Origin: Carnegiea gigantea
Lineage: Eukaryota > Streptophyta > Magnoliopsida > Caryophyllales > Cactaceae
DNA: 64,000 nt
Direction of reading: 5' to 3'
Assembly: GCA_029747015.1 (NCBI GenBank)
Contig: JAKOGI010001351.1
Span: 190,000-253,999, forward strand
Below are positions 11,841 through 23,560 of this stretch, one piece after another. Below the pieces are notes generated by a model, which searched no databases, was not told the origin of the DNA, and saw only the letters and a program-made list of their open reading frames with translations. Both the position numbers and the translations under genes were made by a program. The number at the start of each line of letters is the position of its first letter. Within the stretch, counting starts at the first letter, position 1.

Positions 11841-11859
11841 TGGCGCCGTTGCCGGGGAA
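11841..11859 (+). other. Primer-binding site, tRNA-Asp (Athila copy 2)
   Basis: TGGCGCCGTTGCCGGGGA is a perfect match to the tRNA-Asp type PBS, five bases after the end of LTR2. Copy 1 has one change and copy 3 several, so copy 2 has the best preserved priming site. Confidence 0.92.
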
Positions 11860-12045
11860 AGAAAATAAAATTGCCAGTTACTTCTATCTAATTTTCCAAC
11901 TTTTATTGTTTTTATTTTAATTTTTGCAGATTGCCCGAGATTAAGGAGTGGTAAGGAAATTGGAGAGGACAAGGAGCAAACATTAGTAGATAAAAACAAA
12001 AAAGGTTGTCCTAAATTAGTAAGTCTTAAGATTAAAGAGGTAAGA

Positions 12046-12681
12046 ATGTCCATTCTTCGGGAACTTGTTGCCTCTAACCTAGAAACCCAAACCATGTCCA
12101 TTACTTGTACTGCATTAGATAAACCTCTAAAACTGTACTATGGATTCATCAATCTATTACCTAAGTTTCATGGATTAGCTAGAGAGGACTCATATCGTCA
12201 TATTAGTGAATTCCTTATTACATGCTCTGCTATGGTACCTGAGGGGATTCCTGAGGACCAAATTAGATTGAGGGTCTTTCCCTTTTCTTTGCTTGGTAAT
12301 GCTAAGGATTGGTTGTATTACATGTGCGCTGGATCTTTCTCTGCATGGACTGCATTGCATAAATCATTTTTAGAGAAATTTTTTCCAACATCCCGAATTG
12401 GATCTATTAGGAAGGATATATCTCGAATCAAACAAATGAATGGGGAAACTTTTTGTGAGTACTGGGAAAGATTTAACAAATTGTGTGCTAGTTGTCCCCA
12501 ACATCAAATAACTGAACAGTTGTTGATTCAATATTTTTATGAGGGTTTGCTTCCTATGTATCGTAATATGGTTGATGCTACTAGTAGAGGGGCTCTAGTT
12601 AATAAAACTCCTACAGAGGCTAGAAACTTATTCAATTTAATGGCCCAAAATACTCAACAGCTTGGTGCTAGGGAGTCATAA
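12046..12681 (+). CDS. gag: GAG N-terminal part, Athila copy 2 (open to the shared stop)
   Basis: A 211-residue open frame from the conserved ATG to TAA at 12679. It covers the retrotransposon gag core that packages element RNA: an N-terminal segment with LPKFHGLAREDSYRHISEFL, then WLYYMCAGSFSAW and FLEKFFPTSR, then a C-terminal LFNLMAQNTQQLG stretch. The stop falls before the zinc knuckle, so this frame alone lacks RNA-binding cysteines. The knuckle continues in the same frame after the stop, where copies 1 and 3 also have TAA. Unlike copy 1, no nonsense codon lies within these 211 codons. It is probably not expressed as a functional protein, but the frame is intact. Confidence 0.85.
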   Translation: MSILRELVASNLETQTMSITCTALDKPLKLYYGFINLLPKFHGLAREDSYRHISEFLITCSAMVPEGIPEDQIRLRVFPFSLLGNAKDWLYYMCAGSFSAWTALHKSFLEKFFPTSRIGSIRKDISRIKQMNGETFCEYWERFNKLCASCPQHQITEQLLIQYFYEGLLPMYRNMVDATSRGALVNKTPTEARNLFNLMAQNTQQLGARES

Positions 12682-13792
12682 ATTAAAAGGGTTAATGAGA
12701 TTGGTTCTAGTTCATTTGTAGACAGTCAGTTATCTTATACTACTGCTATGTTGAATGAGATTGTCACTGGGGGAGTACAAAAAGCAGTGATATGTGGCAT
12801 TTGTTGTCTAGAGAGACATCCTACTGATGCATGTCCTACATTTCAAGAGGGTAATGTTAATGCTGCCTAGTCTAACCAGAGTTAAATATAGATTCTAATC
12901 AAACTACTAAGAAAATAGGAGAGAAGAAAAGAGAACCTTATAAACCAATTCCACCCTTTCCTAGTAGATTTCGAAACCCTAATTCTAAGGTGAATGAGGC
13001 TAACCAAGAAATCTTAGAGACATTAAAGAAAGTAGAGATCAACATACCTCTCCTTGATGCCATTAAACAGGTGCCTAGTTATGCTAAGTTCTTGAAAGAA
13101 ATTATGTACTACTGAAAGAATATTAGTAGGGAATGAAAAGCCGAGCGTGGGGGTATCTGCAGTTTTTCAAAGAAAACTTCCCTATAAGTGCAAAGACCCA
13201 GGTGTGTTCTCTGTTCCTTGTAAAATAGGACATCTTTACTTTGATAAGGCTATGCTTGATTTGGGTGCTTCCATTAATGTCATGCCTAGGTCTGTTTATG
13301 ACAAACTGAACTTAGGAGAGTTAAAGAAAACTGGCGTGGTGCCCCAGTTAGCTGATAGGAGCAGTATTTACCCAGATGGAGTGTTAGAGGATGTCTTAGT
13401 CCAAGTGAATGAACTTGTGTTTCCTACTGATTTTTACGTGATGAATATCGGGGATGCATGTCATGATATTCCCATCTTGCTAGGCAGGCTATTTTTAAAA
13501 ACAGCTAGGACTAAAATTGATGTGCATGAAGGAACATTAACCATGGAATTTAATGGTGAAGTGATTAAATTTAATATTTTTGATGCCATGAGATTCCCTA
13601 CTGATGTGAGTTACATGTATGCACTTGATATTATTGCTGAATTGCCCTAAAATATTTATGACTTATCCAATGAAGATGAATTTTTGACTATACTTGCTAA
13701 GAGACTTGATCAGGCTAAGTTTCAAAAAGTGCCATGTCAGATTAATGATGATTTATCAGAAGAGATCCAACTAGAGGATCGAGGAGCTTCAT
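12682..13792 (+). pseudogene. pr: gag C-terminus and protease, Athila copy 2 (deleted and frameshifted)
   Basis: After the shared TAA the frame reads through a complete CCHC knuckle (12793-12834, with a glycine changed to arginine) to a TAG near 12868. A junction at about 12876 then joins sequence that lies 409 bp further on in copies 1 and 3. The region after the deletion has a 1-bp insertion near 13099. The protease is open from about 13147 to 13650 and includes DLGASINVMP and the ILLGR-like segment, which is better preserved than in copy 1. It ends at TAA 13648, where the others have CAA. A conserved tail without frame continues to about 13792. Confidence 0.85.
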
Positions 13793-14949
13793 GAAGTCGA
13801 GCCAACGACTATAAATAAAGGCGCTGGTTGGGAGACAACCCAACGTTTTTAGGAAAGTACCTATTTAATTTTGTTTTTATTTTCATTATTTCTATCGTTT
13901 TGCATGCATTAGGGACAATGCATGAATCAAGTGTGGGGGGGTGCATCCTGTATTTAATTCCTGCAGTATTTATTCTGAAAGTTTTTTTTCTTATAAATAA
14001 TGCATGATATGAGTTTATGCTAGGCTTGCTTGTTTAAAATTTATTTTAATTTTCTTACCTATTTTATAGTTTATTCTTTTATGCGTGAAGACTTCTGAGC
14101 ATGTTAGCTGTCTTTCAGAGAAGATTGAGTTGATCCTCATATATCTCTTTAGTGAATAACTATCATAATTATTCATCTTATTTTATCATGTTATATAGCC
14201 TTACAGGGGCAATAAAATGACCTACCCATTTCCTGGACTATTGAATTAGTAGAATAACTTCAAAAAAAAAGAAAAAAAAAAGAGTCAAAGTCGGGAATGA
14301 CAAGTACCCTTTTGAGGCATGCGCTACTGGGTGCCACCCTTTGAGGCAAGATTGCCACTGGAAAGCTTGCTTCCCATACTAGTGAGTCAATAAATTAAAT
14401 AAAAGTAATGACGAAAATAAAATGTTTGCTTCAGCACCTCTATTCGGGGGAGTGTGAGACAGGGAATGTTTAATTTCTAAGACACTATATGGGCCTCGAA
14501 TATGTGGGCAAGTAGAGTTAAAAAAAAAAAATGAAAGAGAAATAAGTACAAGGCATGTTTAGAATCAATTCAATGAGTTATTCTATCTAATTCAATAGTC
14601 TCTATAGCCACATCATGCCTAAATTATTCTATCTTAACTTTTTTTAGATCTCTTGATCGGTGTATGCATAATCAGAAGATATGGGTAATTATTGATCTTG
14701 TCACTTCATTATGGAAATATTGTGAGGTTGATCAATAAACTCTCTGATGGTAGTTTGATGTCCACTAGTTATTCACGTATAGGAGGAAAAACTAATTAAT
14801 TTTCTAAAATGCTGGTTTTAAAGTAAGTCAAGGCCTATTATGAGCATCATAGTTATGCATGACTTTATAAGGAAGAAAGAAGGTAGGGTTTAGGTTGAGT
14901 CTAAGATTTCTTTGTACGAGGACGTCCAAAGCCTAAGTGTAGGGGAATT
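13793..14949 (+). other. 3' untranslated region and polypurine tract, Athila copy 2
   Basis: Same layout as after copy 1: the TTGGGAGACAACCCAA hairpin, an internal G-tract (GTGTGGGGGGGTG near 13931), an A-rich tract near 14265, and a PPT before LTR3 that reads AAGTGTAGGGGAATT, one purine change from copy 1. No open frame of note. Confidence 0.72.
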
Positions 14950-17224
14950 TGTTAAGCCAAAAATCATGCATTGTTTTAATAATTATTTCGATTATATTAT
15001 ATATTTTATTTCATCTAATTTACTTTAATTTATATATTTTTCAGGTTAGGCATTGTTTTAATAAAGAGGAGAAGACGAGTCGTTTAGGCTCGAGTTTTAC
15101 ATACACGGGCAGAAGACGGTCCAAATAAGGATAATTATGAAGATATTATCTAGGCTAGGATTTTAAGAGTTGGGGAAGAGTTAGAAGTTTTGAGCGAGAA
15201 GAACTTTAAGGAAGAAAGGAAGAAGGAAACCCTAATTACTAACCCTAATCACACCCCTCCTTTCTTCCCTATGTGTATCATCATCACCATCACCATAAGG
15301 ATCATCACCCACGACAGCCAAGCCTCACCTTCAGCCCAACAATCATCACCATCTCATCTACCCTCTCAATCACACGGCCTTCTTAATAATCTACCCACAC
15401 ATCACATAATCATCCCATCATCACCTCCATACACTCCACGACATATCCCTCATCTCCTTACCTCATCATCATAATTCATTACCATCATCATCAAAGTAGG
15501 GGTGCTCTAATTTATTTTAGTTTTTTTTTTTTTTGTGTTCGTTTAGTTGATTATTAAACATAATTTATTTGGGTGAATTTTGTAACTTTATTTTTAATAT
15601 GAATGAGTAATTCCTTTTTACTTAGTATAATCTTCTTGAAGCCATGCTAAATTTACTATTTTGAAACAAGTTTTATGTTTTATTGCCTAGTTGATTCATA
15701 TTCATGATTCTATAGCGATTAGCATTTATCGTTTGTGATATTCGTATTAAATTAATTAGAATGCATGCTAGTTAGTTTAATACAACTTCGATTGATAGTT
15801 TAGAAGACTATAATACGTAAAAATTATAGTCTTTTATGCTTAGGTATCACCCTAATTAATCATGGATGGCTCAAACCTATTTCTTTTAATTAGGTAATCG
15901 CTTTAGATTTTTGTTAAATCGATTTGCTGGTAAATTGGCTACAAAGTGTTAAATGATGTTCTTCTAATTCTTAATGGTCTAGTTTGATTAAATTCTTGCG
16001 TTGATGTGAGGATTATCAAAACTAGTAGGGTGTATATTAGGGCTGGACCTAATTAAACTAGAATCTAAGGAAAAACGGGAAAGAACCGCTGGTATATGTC
16101 TTCTACAGTTTAACTCATGAATGAAATTAACTTGTGTGTTAATGATAAATATTAATTTACATGGTGGATTGAGATTATACTAAGTATCCTTTATAAATTT
16201 GACAATTTTTGATCATTATTTATTGCTTAGAGTTAATTTGATTAGTTTGTTCTATTTTTACTAGCTTCAATATAATTTCAATCAAACCCTCCCCAAAAGT
16301 ATAATCTTTTAGGAGTGTCTAGGTAATTTTAGATAGTTTATATTTTGATTTTTAGAGTGATTATAATTTTAGATTGATTTATATTCAATTTTAGTATTTA
16401 ATTACCGGTTTGTTAGAAATTAGACTAAAAATAGTTATTTTTGCTCTTTTTCGATTTTTATCAGTTGCTAGAGTTTATATAGTGTCCTAGTCTGCCCATA
16501 TTTAATTCCGTAATTTTTGAAAGTTATTTGATAATTTTTCTGAATTATTTTGTGAATTGGATATGTGCAGGTTTTTAGGTTATTAATTCTAAAAATTTCG
16601 ATTTTAATTGTTAATTAATGAATATTAGGTATTGTTAAGTCCATAAAATTATGTCCTAGAATTAGGGTAACTTTCGTGATTATTTTCATATTCATATTTA
16701 TTCAGATTATTTTATTTCTAGTTTCAAATTTAATATTCTGCATTGATATTCTGTGGTAATTTTCTGATTTGATTTTTCTAAAATTATTTGAATACAATTG
16801 AGGAGTTATAAGCTCATATACCTGAAGAATAATATTTTAGGTTACTGTTTGGCATTTTTAATATTTATTTTCTGATTATTATTTGCTGTTCTGATTTTTA
16901 ATTAGAATTTTAGTTACTCTTCTGTTTTTATTTTGCTGGATTATTTAGGAAAGCTTTTTGCTGTTTCCTTTCCAGAATATAATCCAAATATTTAGGAGCA
17001 TCATTGGGTGTTTTTTTTTTTCCAGATTTTTATTTATTAGATTTTAATTATTTTAGAATTATTAAGATTAGATTTAATAAATTGGATTAATAAGATCATT
17101 AAGGATTAAGCTAGCCTTTTTAAAACAATCTTCCCTCGCGGATCGATCCCTACTTCCTTGTGCTATAAAAAGTATTTAATAACCGAAGTAGTGGTTAAAT
17201 TTGTACCTCTTGACAAGCTTAACA
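14950..17224 (+). repeat. Athila LTR 3 (2275 bp)
   Basis: TGTTAAGCC...GCTTAACA ends as in LTR2. It carries the 24-base segment missing from LTR2. The candidate TATA box is altered (CTATGTGTATC). It serves as 3' LTR of copy 2 and 5' LTR of copy 3. Confidence 0.93.
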
Positions 17225-17228
17225 AATT

Positions 17229-17246
17229 TGGCGCCATTATCGGGAA
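17229..17246 (+). other. Decayed tRNA-Asp primer-binding site (Athila copy 3)
   Basis: TGGCGCCATTATCGGGAA differs from the copy-2 PBS at several positions (GTTGCC became ATTATC, and one G was lost from the G-run). Priming from this copy would be poor. Confidence 0.8.
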
Positions 17247-17433
17247 AAGAAAATAAAATTGCTAGTTACTTCTATCTAATTTTACTACTTTTATTGTTTT
17301 TATTTTAATTTTTGCAGATTGCCCGAGATTAAGGAGTGGTAAGGCAATTGGAAAGGACAAGGAGCAAATATTAGTAGACAAAAACAAAAAAGGTTGTCCT
17401 AAATCAGCAAGTCTTAAGATTAAAGAGGTAAGA

Positions 17434-18069
17434 ATGTCCATTATTCGGGAACTTGCTGCCCCTAACCTAGAAACCCAAACCATGTCCATTGCTTGGACTG
17501 CATTGGATAAACCTCTGAAACTGGACTCTAGATTCATCATTCTATTACCTAAGTTTCATGGATTAGCTAGAGAGGACTCATATGATCAAATTAGTGAATT
17601 CCTTATTACATGCTCTGCTATGGTGCATGAGGGGATTCCTGGGGACCAAATTAGATTGAGGGTCTTTCCCTTTTCTTTGCTTGGTAATGCTAAGGATTGG
17701 TTGTATTACATGCCTGCTGGATCTTTCTCTACATGGACTGCATTGCATAAATCATTTTCAGAGAAATTTTTTCCAGCATCCCGAATTGGATCTATTAGGA
17801 AGGATATATGTGGAATCAAACAAATGAATGGGGAAACTTTTTATGAGTACTGGGAAAGATTTAATAAATTGTGTGCTAGTTGTCCCCGACATCAAATAAC
17901 TGAACAGTTGTTGATTCAATATTTTTACGAGGGTTTGCTTCCTATGTATCGTAATATGGTTGATGCTGTTGGCGGAGGGACTCTAGTTAATAAAACTCCT
18001 ATAGATGCTAGAAACTTATTCAATTTAATGGCCCAAAATACTCAGCAGTTTGGTGCTAGGGAGTCATAA
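17434..18069 (+). CDS. gag: GAG N-terminal part, Athila copy 3 (open to the shared stop)
   Basis: A 211-residue frame collinear with copy 2 and ending at the same shared TAA (18067). It includes LLPKFHGLAREDSYDQIS, WLYYMPAGSFSTW and a FFPASR segment. Differences from copy 2 are scattered substitutions without indels. As in copy 2, the knuckle (18180-18221, all four ligands present: C, C, H, C) lies after the stop in the same frame. Confidence 0.85.
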   Translation: MSIIRELAAPNLETQTMSIAWTALDKPLKLDSRFIILLPKFHGLAREDSYDQISEFLITCSAMVHEGIPGDQIRLRVFPFSLLGNAKDWLYYMPAGSFSTWTALHKSFSEKFFPASRIGSIRKDICGIKQMNGETFYEYWERFNKLCASCPRHQITEQLLIQYFYEGLLPMYRNMVDAVGGGTLVNKTPIDARNLFNLMAQNTQQFGARES

Positions 18070-19590
18070 ATTAAAAGGGTTAATGAGATTGGTTCTAGTT
18101 CATCTGTAGAGAGTCAGTTATCTTATATTACTGCTATGTTGAATGAGATTGTCACTGGGAGAGTACAAAAAGCAGTCATATGTGGCATTTGTTGTCTAGA
18201 GGGGCATCCTACTGATGCATGTCCTACATTTCAAGAGGGTAATATTAATGCTGTCTATTCTATTCAAGGTCAAAGGAGGTATGATCCCTATTCTAACGCT
18301 TATAATGAAGTATGGAGAGACCACCCTAATCTTAGATATGGCCCTCAAACCAATCCACCTGATTTTGACCAAACATTACGTCAACCTTCTAATTAAGATA
18401 GGACCAACTTCCGACTTGAATAAGTCCTTAAGAAGATGGATGATAGGTTTCAGAGTTTAGAGACAACTCTTAAGTAGGTTCAAGAGAGACAGGCGGTAAC
18501 TGATATCATAGTTAGCAACTTGCAGGCTCAAATGCAAAATATGTTACCATCTCATCCTTACCCTAACCCTAAAGAGAATGTTAGTGCCATAACAATTAGG
18601 AGTGGGAAAGAGTTACAAGAGCCTAGGAAGAGTAGAGAGGTTGAGCTTCAGTTAGAGGTCAAAGGAGCTGAACCAGAGTTAAATATAGATTCTAATCAAA
18701 CTACTAAGAAAATAGAAGAGAAGAAAAGAGAACCATATAAACCAATTCCACCCTTTCCTAGTAGATTTCGAAACCCTAATTCTAAGGTGAATGAGGCTAA
18801 CCAAGAAATCTTAGAGACATTAAAGAAGGTAGAGATCAACATACCTCTCCTTGATGCCATTAAACAGGCGCCTCGTTATGCTAAGTTCTTGAAAGAATTA
18901 TGTACTACTAAAAGAAAATTAGTAGGGAATGAAAAGGTGAGCATGGGGGAAAATGTATCTGCAGTTTTTCAAAGGAAACATCCCCCTAAGTGCAAAGACC
19001 CAGGTGTGTTCTCTGTTCCTTGTAAAATAGGACATCTTTACTTTAATAAGGCTATGCTTAATTTGGGTGCTTCTATTAATGTCATGCTAGGTCTGTTTAT
19101 GACAAACTGAACTTAGGAGAGTTAAAGAAAACTGGTATAGTGCTTTAATTAATTGATAGGAGCAGTATTTACCCAGATGGAGTGTTAGAGGATGTCTTAA
19201 TCCAAGTAAATAGACCTGTGTTTTCTACTGATTTTTATGTGATGAACATGGGTGATGCATGTCATGATATTCCCATCTTGCTAGGCAGGCCATTTTTGAA
19301 AACAGTTAGGACTAAAATTGATGTTAATGAAGGAACATTAACCATGGAATTTGATGGTGAAGTGATTAAATTTAATATTTTTGATGCCATGAGATTCCCT
19401 GCGGATGTGAGTTATGTGTATGCACTTGATATTATTGCTGAATTGCCCCAAGATATTTATGACTTATCCAATGAAGATGAATTTTTGACTATGCTTACTA
19501 AGAGACTTGATCAGGCTAAGTTTCAAAAAGTGCAATATTAGATTAATGACGATTTATTAGAAGAGATCCAACTAGAGGATCCAGGAGCTT
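18070..19590 (+). pseudogene. pr: gag C-terminus and protease, Athila copy 3 (broken)
   Basis: The frame after the shared TAA continues through the zinc knuckle to a TAA near 18394. It resumes through the charged linker (18520 onward) to the protease active-site segment. That segment reads LNLGASINVM near 19056-19085, so the catalytic aspartate is replaced by asparagine. A 1-bp loss near 19085 shifts the frame, ending at 19108. The protease C-terminal part is open from 19182 to 19541 (ILLGRPFLKT segment). This copy keeps the 409 bp that copy 2 lost. No RT follows. Confidence 0.87.
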
Positions 19591-20749
19591 CATGAAGTCG
19601 AGCCAACGACTATAAACAAAGGCGCTGGTTGGGAGACAACCCAACGTTTTTAGGGAAGTACCTATTTAATTTTGTTTTTATTTTCATTATTTCTATCGTT
19701 TTGCATGCATTAGGGGCAATACATGAATTAAGTGTGGGGGGTGCATCCTGCATTTAATTCCTACAGTATTTATTCTAAAAGTTTTTTTTCTTATAAATAA
19801 TGCATGATATGAGTTTATGCTGGGCTTGCCTGTTTAAATTTTTTTTTAATTTTCTTAACTATTTTACAGTTTATTCTTTTATGCGTGAAGATTTCTAAGC
19901 ATGTTAGCTGTCTTTCAGAGAAGATTGAGTTGATCCTCATATACATCTTTAGTGAGTAACTGTCATAATTATTCATCTTATTTTATCATGTTATATAGCC
20001 GTACAGAGGCAATAAAATGACCTACCCATTTCCTAGACTATTGAATTAGTAGAATAACTTCCAAAAAAAAGGAAAAAAAAAGAGTCAAAGTCCAGAATGA
20101 CAAGTACCCCTTTGAGGCATGCGCTACTGGGTGCCACCCTTTGAGGCAATTTTGCCACTGGAAAGCTTGCTTCCCATGCTAGTGAGTCAATAAATTAAAT
20201 AAAAGTAATCATGAAAATAAAATGTTTGCTCTAGCACCTCTATTCGGGTGAGTGTGAGACAGGGAATGTTTAATTTCTAAGACACTATATGGGCCTCGAA
20301 TATGTGCGCAAGTAGAGTTTGAAAAAAAAAATGAAAGAGAAATAAGTACAAGGCAAGTTTAGAATCAATTCAATGAGTTATTCTATCTAATTCAATAGTC
20401 TCTATAGCCATACCATGCCTAAATTATTCTATCTTAACTTTTTTTAGACCTCTTGATCGGTGTATGCATAATCAGAAGATATGGGTAATTATTGATCTTA
20501 TTACTTCATTATGGAAATATTGTGAGGTTGGTGAATAAACTCTCTGATAGTAGTTTGATGTCTAGTAGTTATTCACTTATAGCAGGAAAAACTAATTAAT
20601 TTTCTGTAATACTGTTTTTAAAGCAAGTCAAGGCCTATTATGAGCATCTTAGTTGTGCATGACTTTATAAGGAAGAAAGAAGGTAGGAATTAGGTCGAGT
20701 CTAAGATTTCTTTGCACAAGGACGTCCAAAGTCTAAGTGTGGGGGAATT
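19591..20749 (+). other. 3' untranslated region and polypurine tract, Athila copy 3
   Basis: The conserved TTGGGAGACAACCCAA hairpin and internal G-tract (GTGTGGGGGGTG, about 19733) are present, with an A-rich tract near 20063. The PPT AAGTGTGGGGGAATT precedes LTR4. No open frame of note. Confidence 0.72.
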
Positions 20750-23034
20750 TGTTAAGCTAAAAATCATGCATTGTTTTAATAATTATTTCGATCATATTAT
20801 ATATTTTATTTCGTCTAATTTACTTTAATTTATATATTTTTCAGGTTAGGCATTGTTGTAATAAAGAGGAGAAGACGAGTCGTTGAGGCTCGGATTTTGC
20901 ATACTTAGGCAGAAGACGATCCAAATAAGGATAATTAAGAAGATATTGTCTAGGCCAGGATTTCAAGAGTTGGAGAAGAGCTAGAAGTTTTGAGGGAGAA
21001 GAAGTTTAAGGAAGAAAGGAAGAAGGAAACCCTAATTACAAACCCTAATCACACCCCTTCTTTCTTCGTTATATATATCATCATCACCATCACCACAAGG
21101 ATCATCACCCATGGCAGCCAAGCCTCACCTTCAGCCCAACAATCATCACCATCTCATCTACCCTCTCAATCACACGGCCTTCTTAATAATCCACCCACAC
21201 ATCACATAATCATCCCATCATCACCTCCATACACTCCACGACATATCCCTCATCTCCTCACCTCATCATCATAATTCATTAGCATCATCATCAAAGTAGG
21301 GGTGCTCTATTTTAGTTTAGTTTATTTTATTTCATTTTTTTTGTGTTTGTTTAGTTGATTATTAAACATGATTTATTTGGGTGAATTTTGTGATTTTATT
21401 TTTAATATGAGTGAGTAATTCTTTTTTACTTAGTATAATCTTCTTGAAGCCATGCTAAATTTACTATTTTGAAACAAGTTTTATGCTTTATTGCCTAGTT
21501 GATTCATATTCATGATTCTATAGCGATTACTGTTTATCGTTTGCGATATTCGTGTTAAATTAATCAGAATGCATGCTAGTTAGTTTAATACAATTTCGAT
21601 TGATAGCTTAGAAGACTATAATACGTAAAAGTTATAGTCTTTTATGCTTAGGTATCACCCTAATTAATCATGGATGACTCAAACCCATCTCTTTTAATTA
21701 GGTAATCGCTTTAGATCTTTGTTAAATGGATTTGCTGGTAAATTCATTACAAAGTGTTAAATGATGTTTTTCTAATCATTAATACTCTAGTTTGATTAAA
21801 TTCTTGCGCTAGTGTGAGGGTTATCAAAACTATTAGGGTTTATATTAGGGCTGGACCTAATTAAACTAGAATTTAAGGAAAAAACGAGGAAGAACCGTTG
21901 GTGGATGCCTTCTACAGTTTAACTCATGAATGAAATTAACTTATGTGTTAATGATAAATATTGATTTGCATGGTGGATTGAGATTATACTAAGTATCCTT
22001 CATCAATTTGACAATTTTTGATCATTGTTTGTTGCTTAGAGTTAATTTGATTAGTTTGTTCTATTTTTATTAGCTTCAATATAATTTCAATCGAAACCCC
22101 CCCCCAAAAAGTATAGTCTTTTAGGAGTGTCTAGGTAATTTTACATAGTTTAGATTTTGATTTTTAGAGTGGTTATAATTTTAGATTGATTTATATTCAG
22201 TTTTAGTATTTAATTACCGGTTTGTTAGAAATTAGGCTAAAAATAGTTATTTTTGTTCTTTTTGGATTTTTATCAGTTCCTAGAGTTTATTTAGTGTCCC
22301 AGTCTTCCCATATTTAATTCCGTAATCTTTGGAAGTTATTTGATAAGTTTTCTGAATTATTTTGTGAATTGGAAATGTGCAAATTTTTAGGTTATTAATT
22401 CTGAAAATTTCGATTTTAATTGTTAATTCATGAATATTAGGTATTGTTAAGTCCATAAAATTGTGTCCTAGAATTAGGGTAATTTTCGTGGTTATTTTTG
22501 GATTTATATTTATGTAGATTATTTTATTTCTAATTTCAGATTTAATATTCTGCATTGATATTCTGTGGTGATTTTCTGATTTGATTTTTCTGAAATTATT
22601 TGGATACAATTGAGGAGTTATAAGCTCATATACCTGAAGAATAACATTTTAAGTTACTGTTTGGCATTTTTAATATTTATTTTCTGATTATTATTTACTA
22701 TTCTAATTTTTAATTAGAATTTGAGTTACTCTTCTGTTATTATTTTGCTAGATTATTTAGGAAAGCTTTTTGCTGTTTCCTTTCCAGAATATAATCCAAA
22801 TATTTAGGAGCATCATTGGGTGTTCTTTTTTCCAGATTTTTATTCATTAGATTTTAATTATTTTAGAATTATTAAGATTAGATTTAATAAATTGGATTAA
22901 TAAGATCATTTAGGATTAAGCTAGCCTTTTTAAAACAATCTTTTCTAGTGGATCGATCCCTACTTCCCTATGCTATAAAAAGTATTTAATAACCGAAGTA
23001 GTGGTTAAGTTTGTAGCTCTCGACGAGCTTAACA
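20750..23034 (+). repeat. Athila LTR 4 (2285 bp), right end of the array
   Basis: It starts TGTTAAGCT and ends GAGCTTAACA. Instead of a PBS, the next bases are GCGTCTGAC, so this is the outer end of the array. The 5-bp target duplication, if kept, should be GCGTC; its partner lies beyond the left edge of the window. Its TATA-like TATATATA (about 21069) is intact. Confidence 0.92.
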
Positions 23035-23550
23035 GCGTCTGACAAGAAAGAGTTTTTTGCTGGCCGCTTATTAGAAATCTTCTTTAAAAAAATGAAAAAA
23101 AATACAAGTAGTAATGAATTTAGGTGGTCAATTTATTATGAATATATTTTTGTTTTATAACAAGGAACAGGGATTAAGAACATCGCCATGGAGGGTCAGA
23201 TAAGAACATTGCAAAGAAGACAAGAATTAAAGAAAGTGATAAATAAGGTATCTTTGCTAGTTTGTGGCCCTTAGGACTTACCTCAATCTAAGCAGAGTAG
23301 CAAAGCAACAATTCTTTGTTTCCTTTGCTCCCATGTGCGTTAGGGTAGGATGAGTCTAGTCCTTTTTCAAAAGAAGATGCATTTTTAAAGGGTTGAGTGA
23401 AACGCTTGGTAGAGCTTTATTACTGCTAAAGGGTACTTGTATAAGGGGAGAATGAGGTAGAGTTTTATCTAAGTGAAAAGCTTTTGAGAAGAGGGAAAAT
23501 TATAGTTTTGTTAGGTGGTGAGCTCCCCTTAAAACTGAGTGGTGCATGCC

Positions 23551-23560
23551 CCTATTTATA
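23551..23560 (-). promoter_or_regulatory. TATA box of the caulimovirid non-coding region (candidate)
   Basis: On the minus strand the sequence reads TATAAATAGG, flanked by GC-richer DNA. It lies downstream of the RNase H remnant, where the genome-length promoter of a caulimovirid would be. Function is inferred only from position and motif. Confidence 0.5.

Larger units (their letters stand above)
4137..23034 (+). mobile_element. Tandem array of a non-autonomous Athila-lineage GAG-protease retrotransposon
   Basis: Four LTRs alternate with three internal regions in one orientation: LTR1, internal 1 (6056-9577), LTR2, internal 2 (11836-14949), LTR3, internal 3 (17225-20749), LTR4. Each internal region has a tRNA-Asp PBS, gag, an aspartic protease, a roughly 1.1-kb untranslated 3' region and a PPT. 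None contains reverse transcriptase, RNase H or integrase, so movement would need enzymes from a related autonomous element. Internal 2 has a 409-bp deletion. Unequal recombination between LTRs of one insertion is the simplest origin; successive insertions at identical positions are unlikely. LTR1 is interrupted on the left by the Tekay-like element. Confidence 0.88.
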
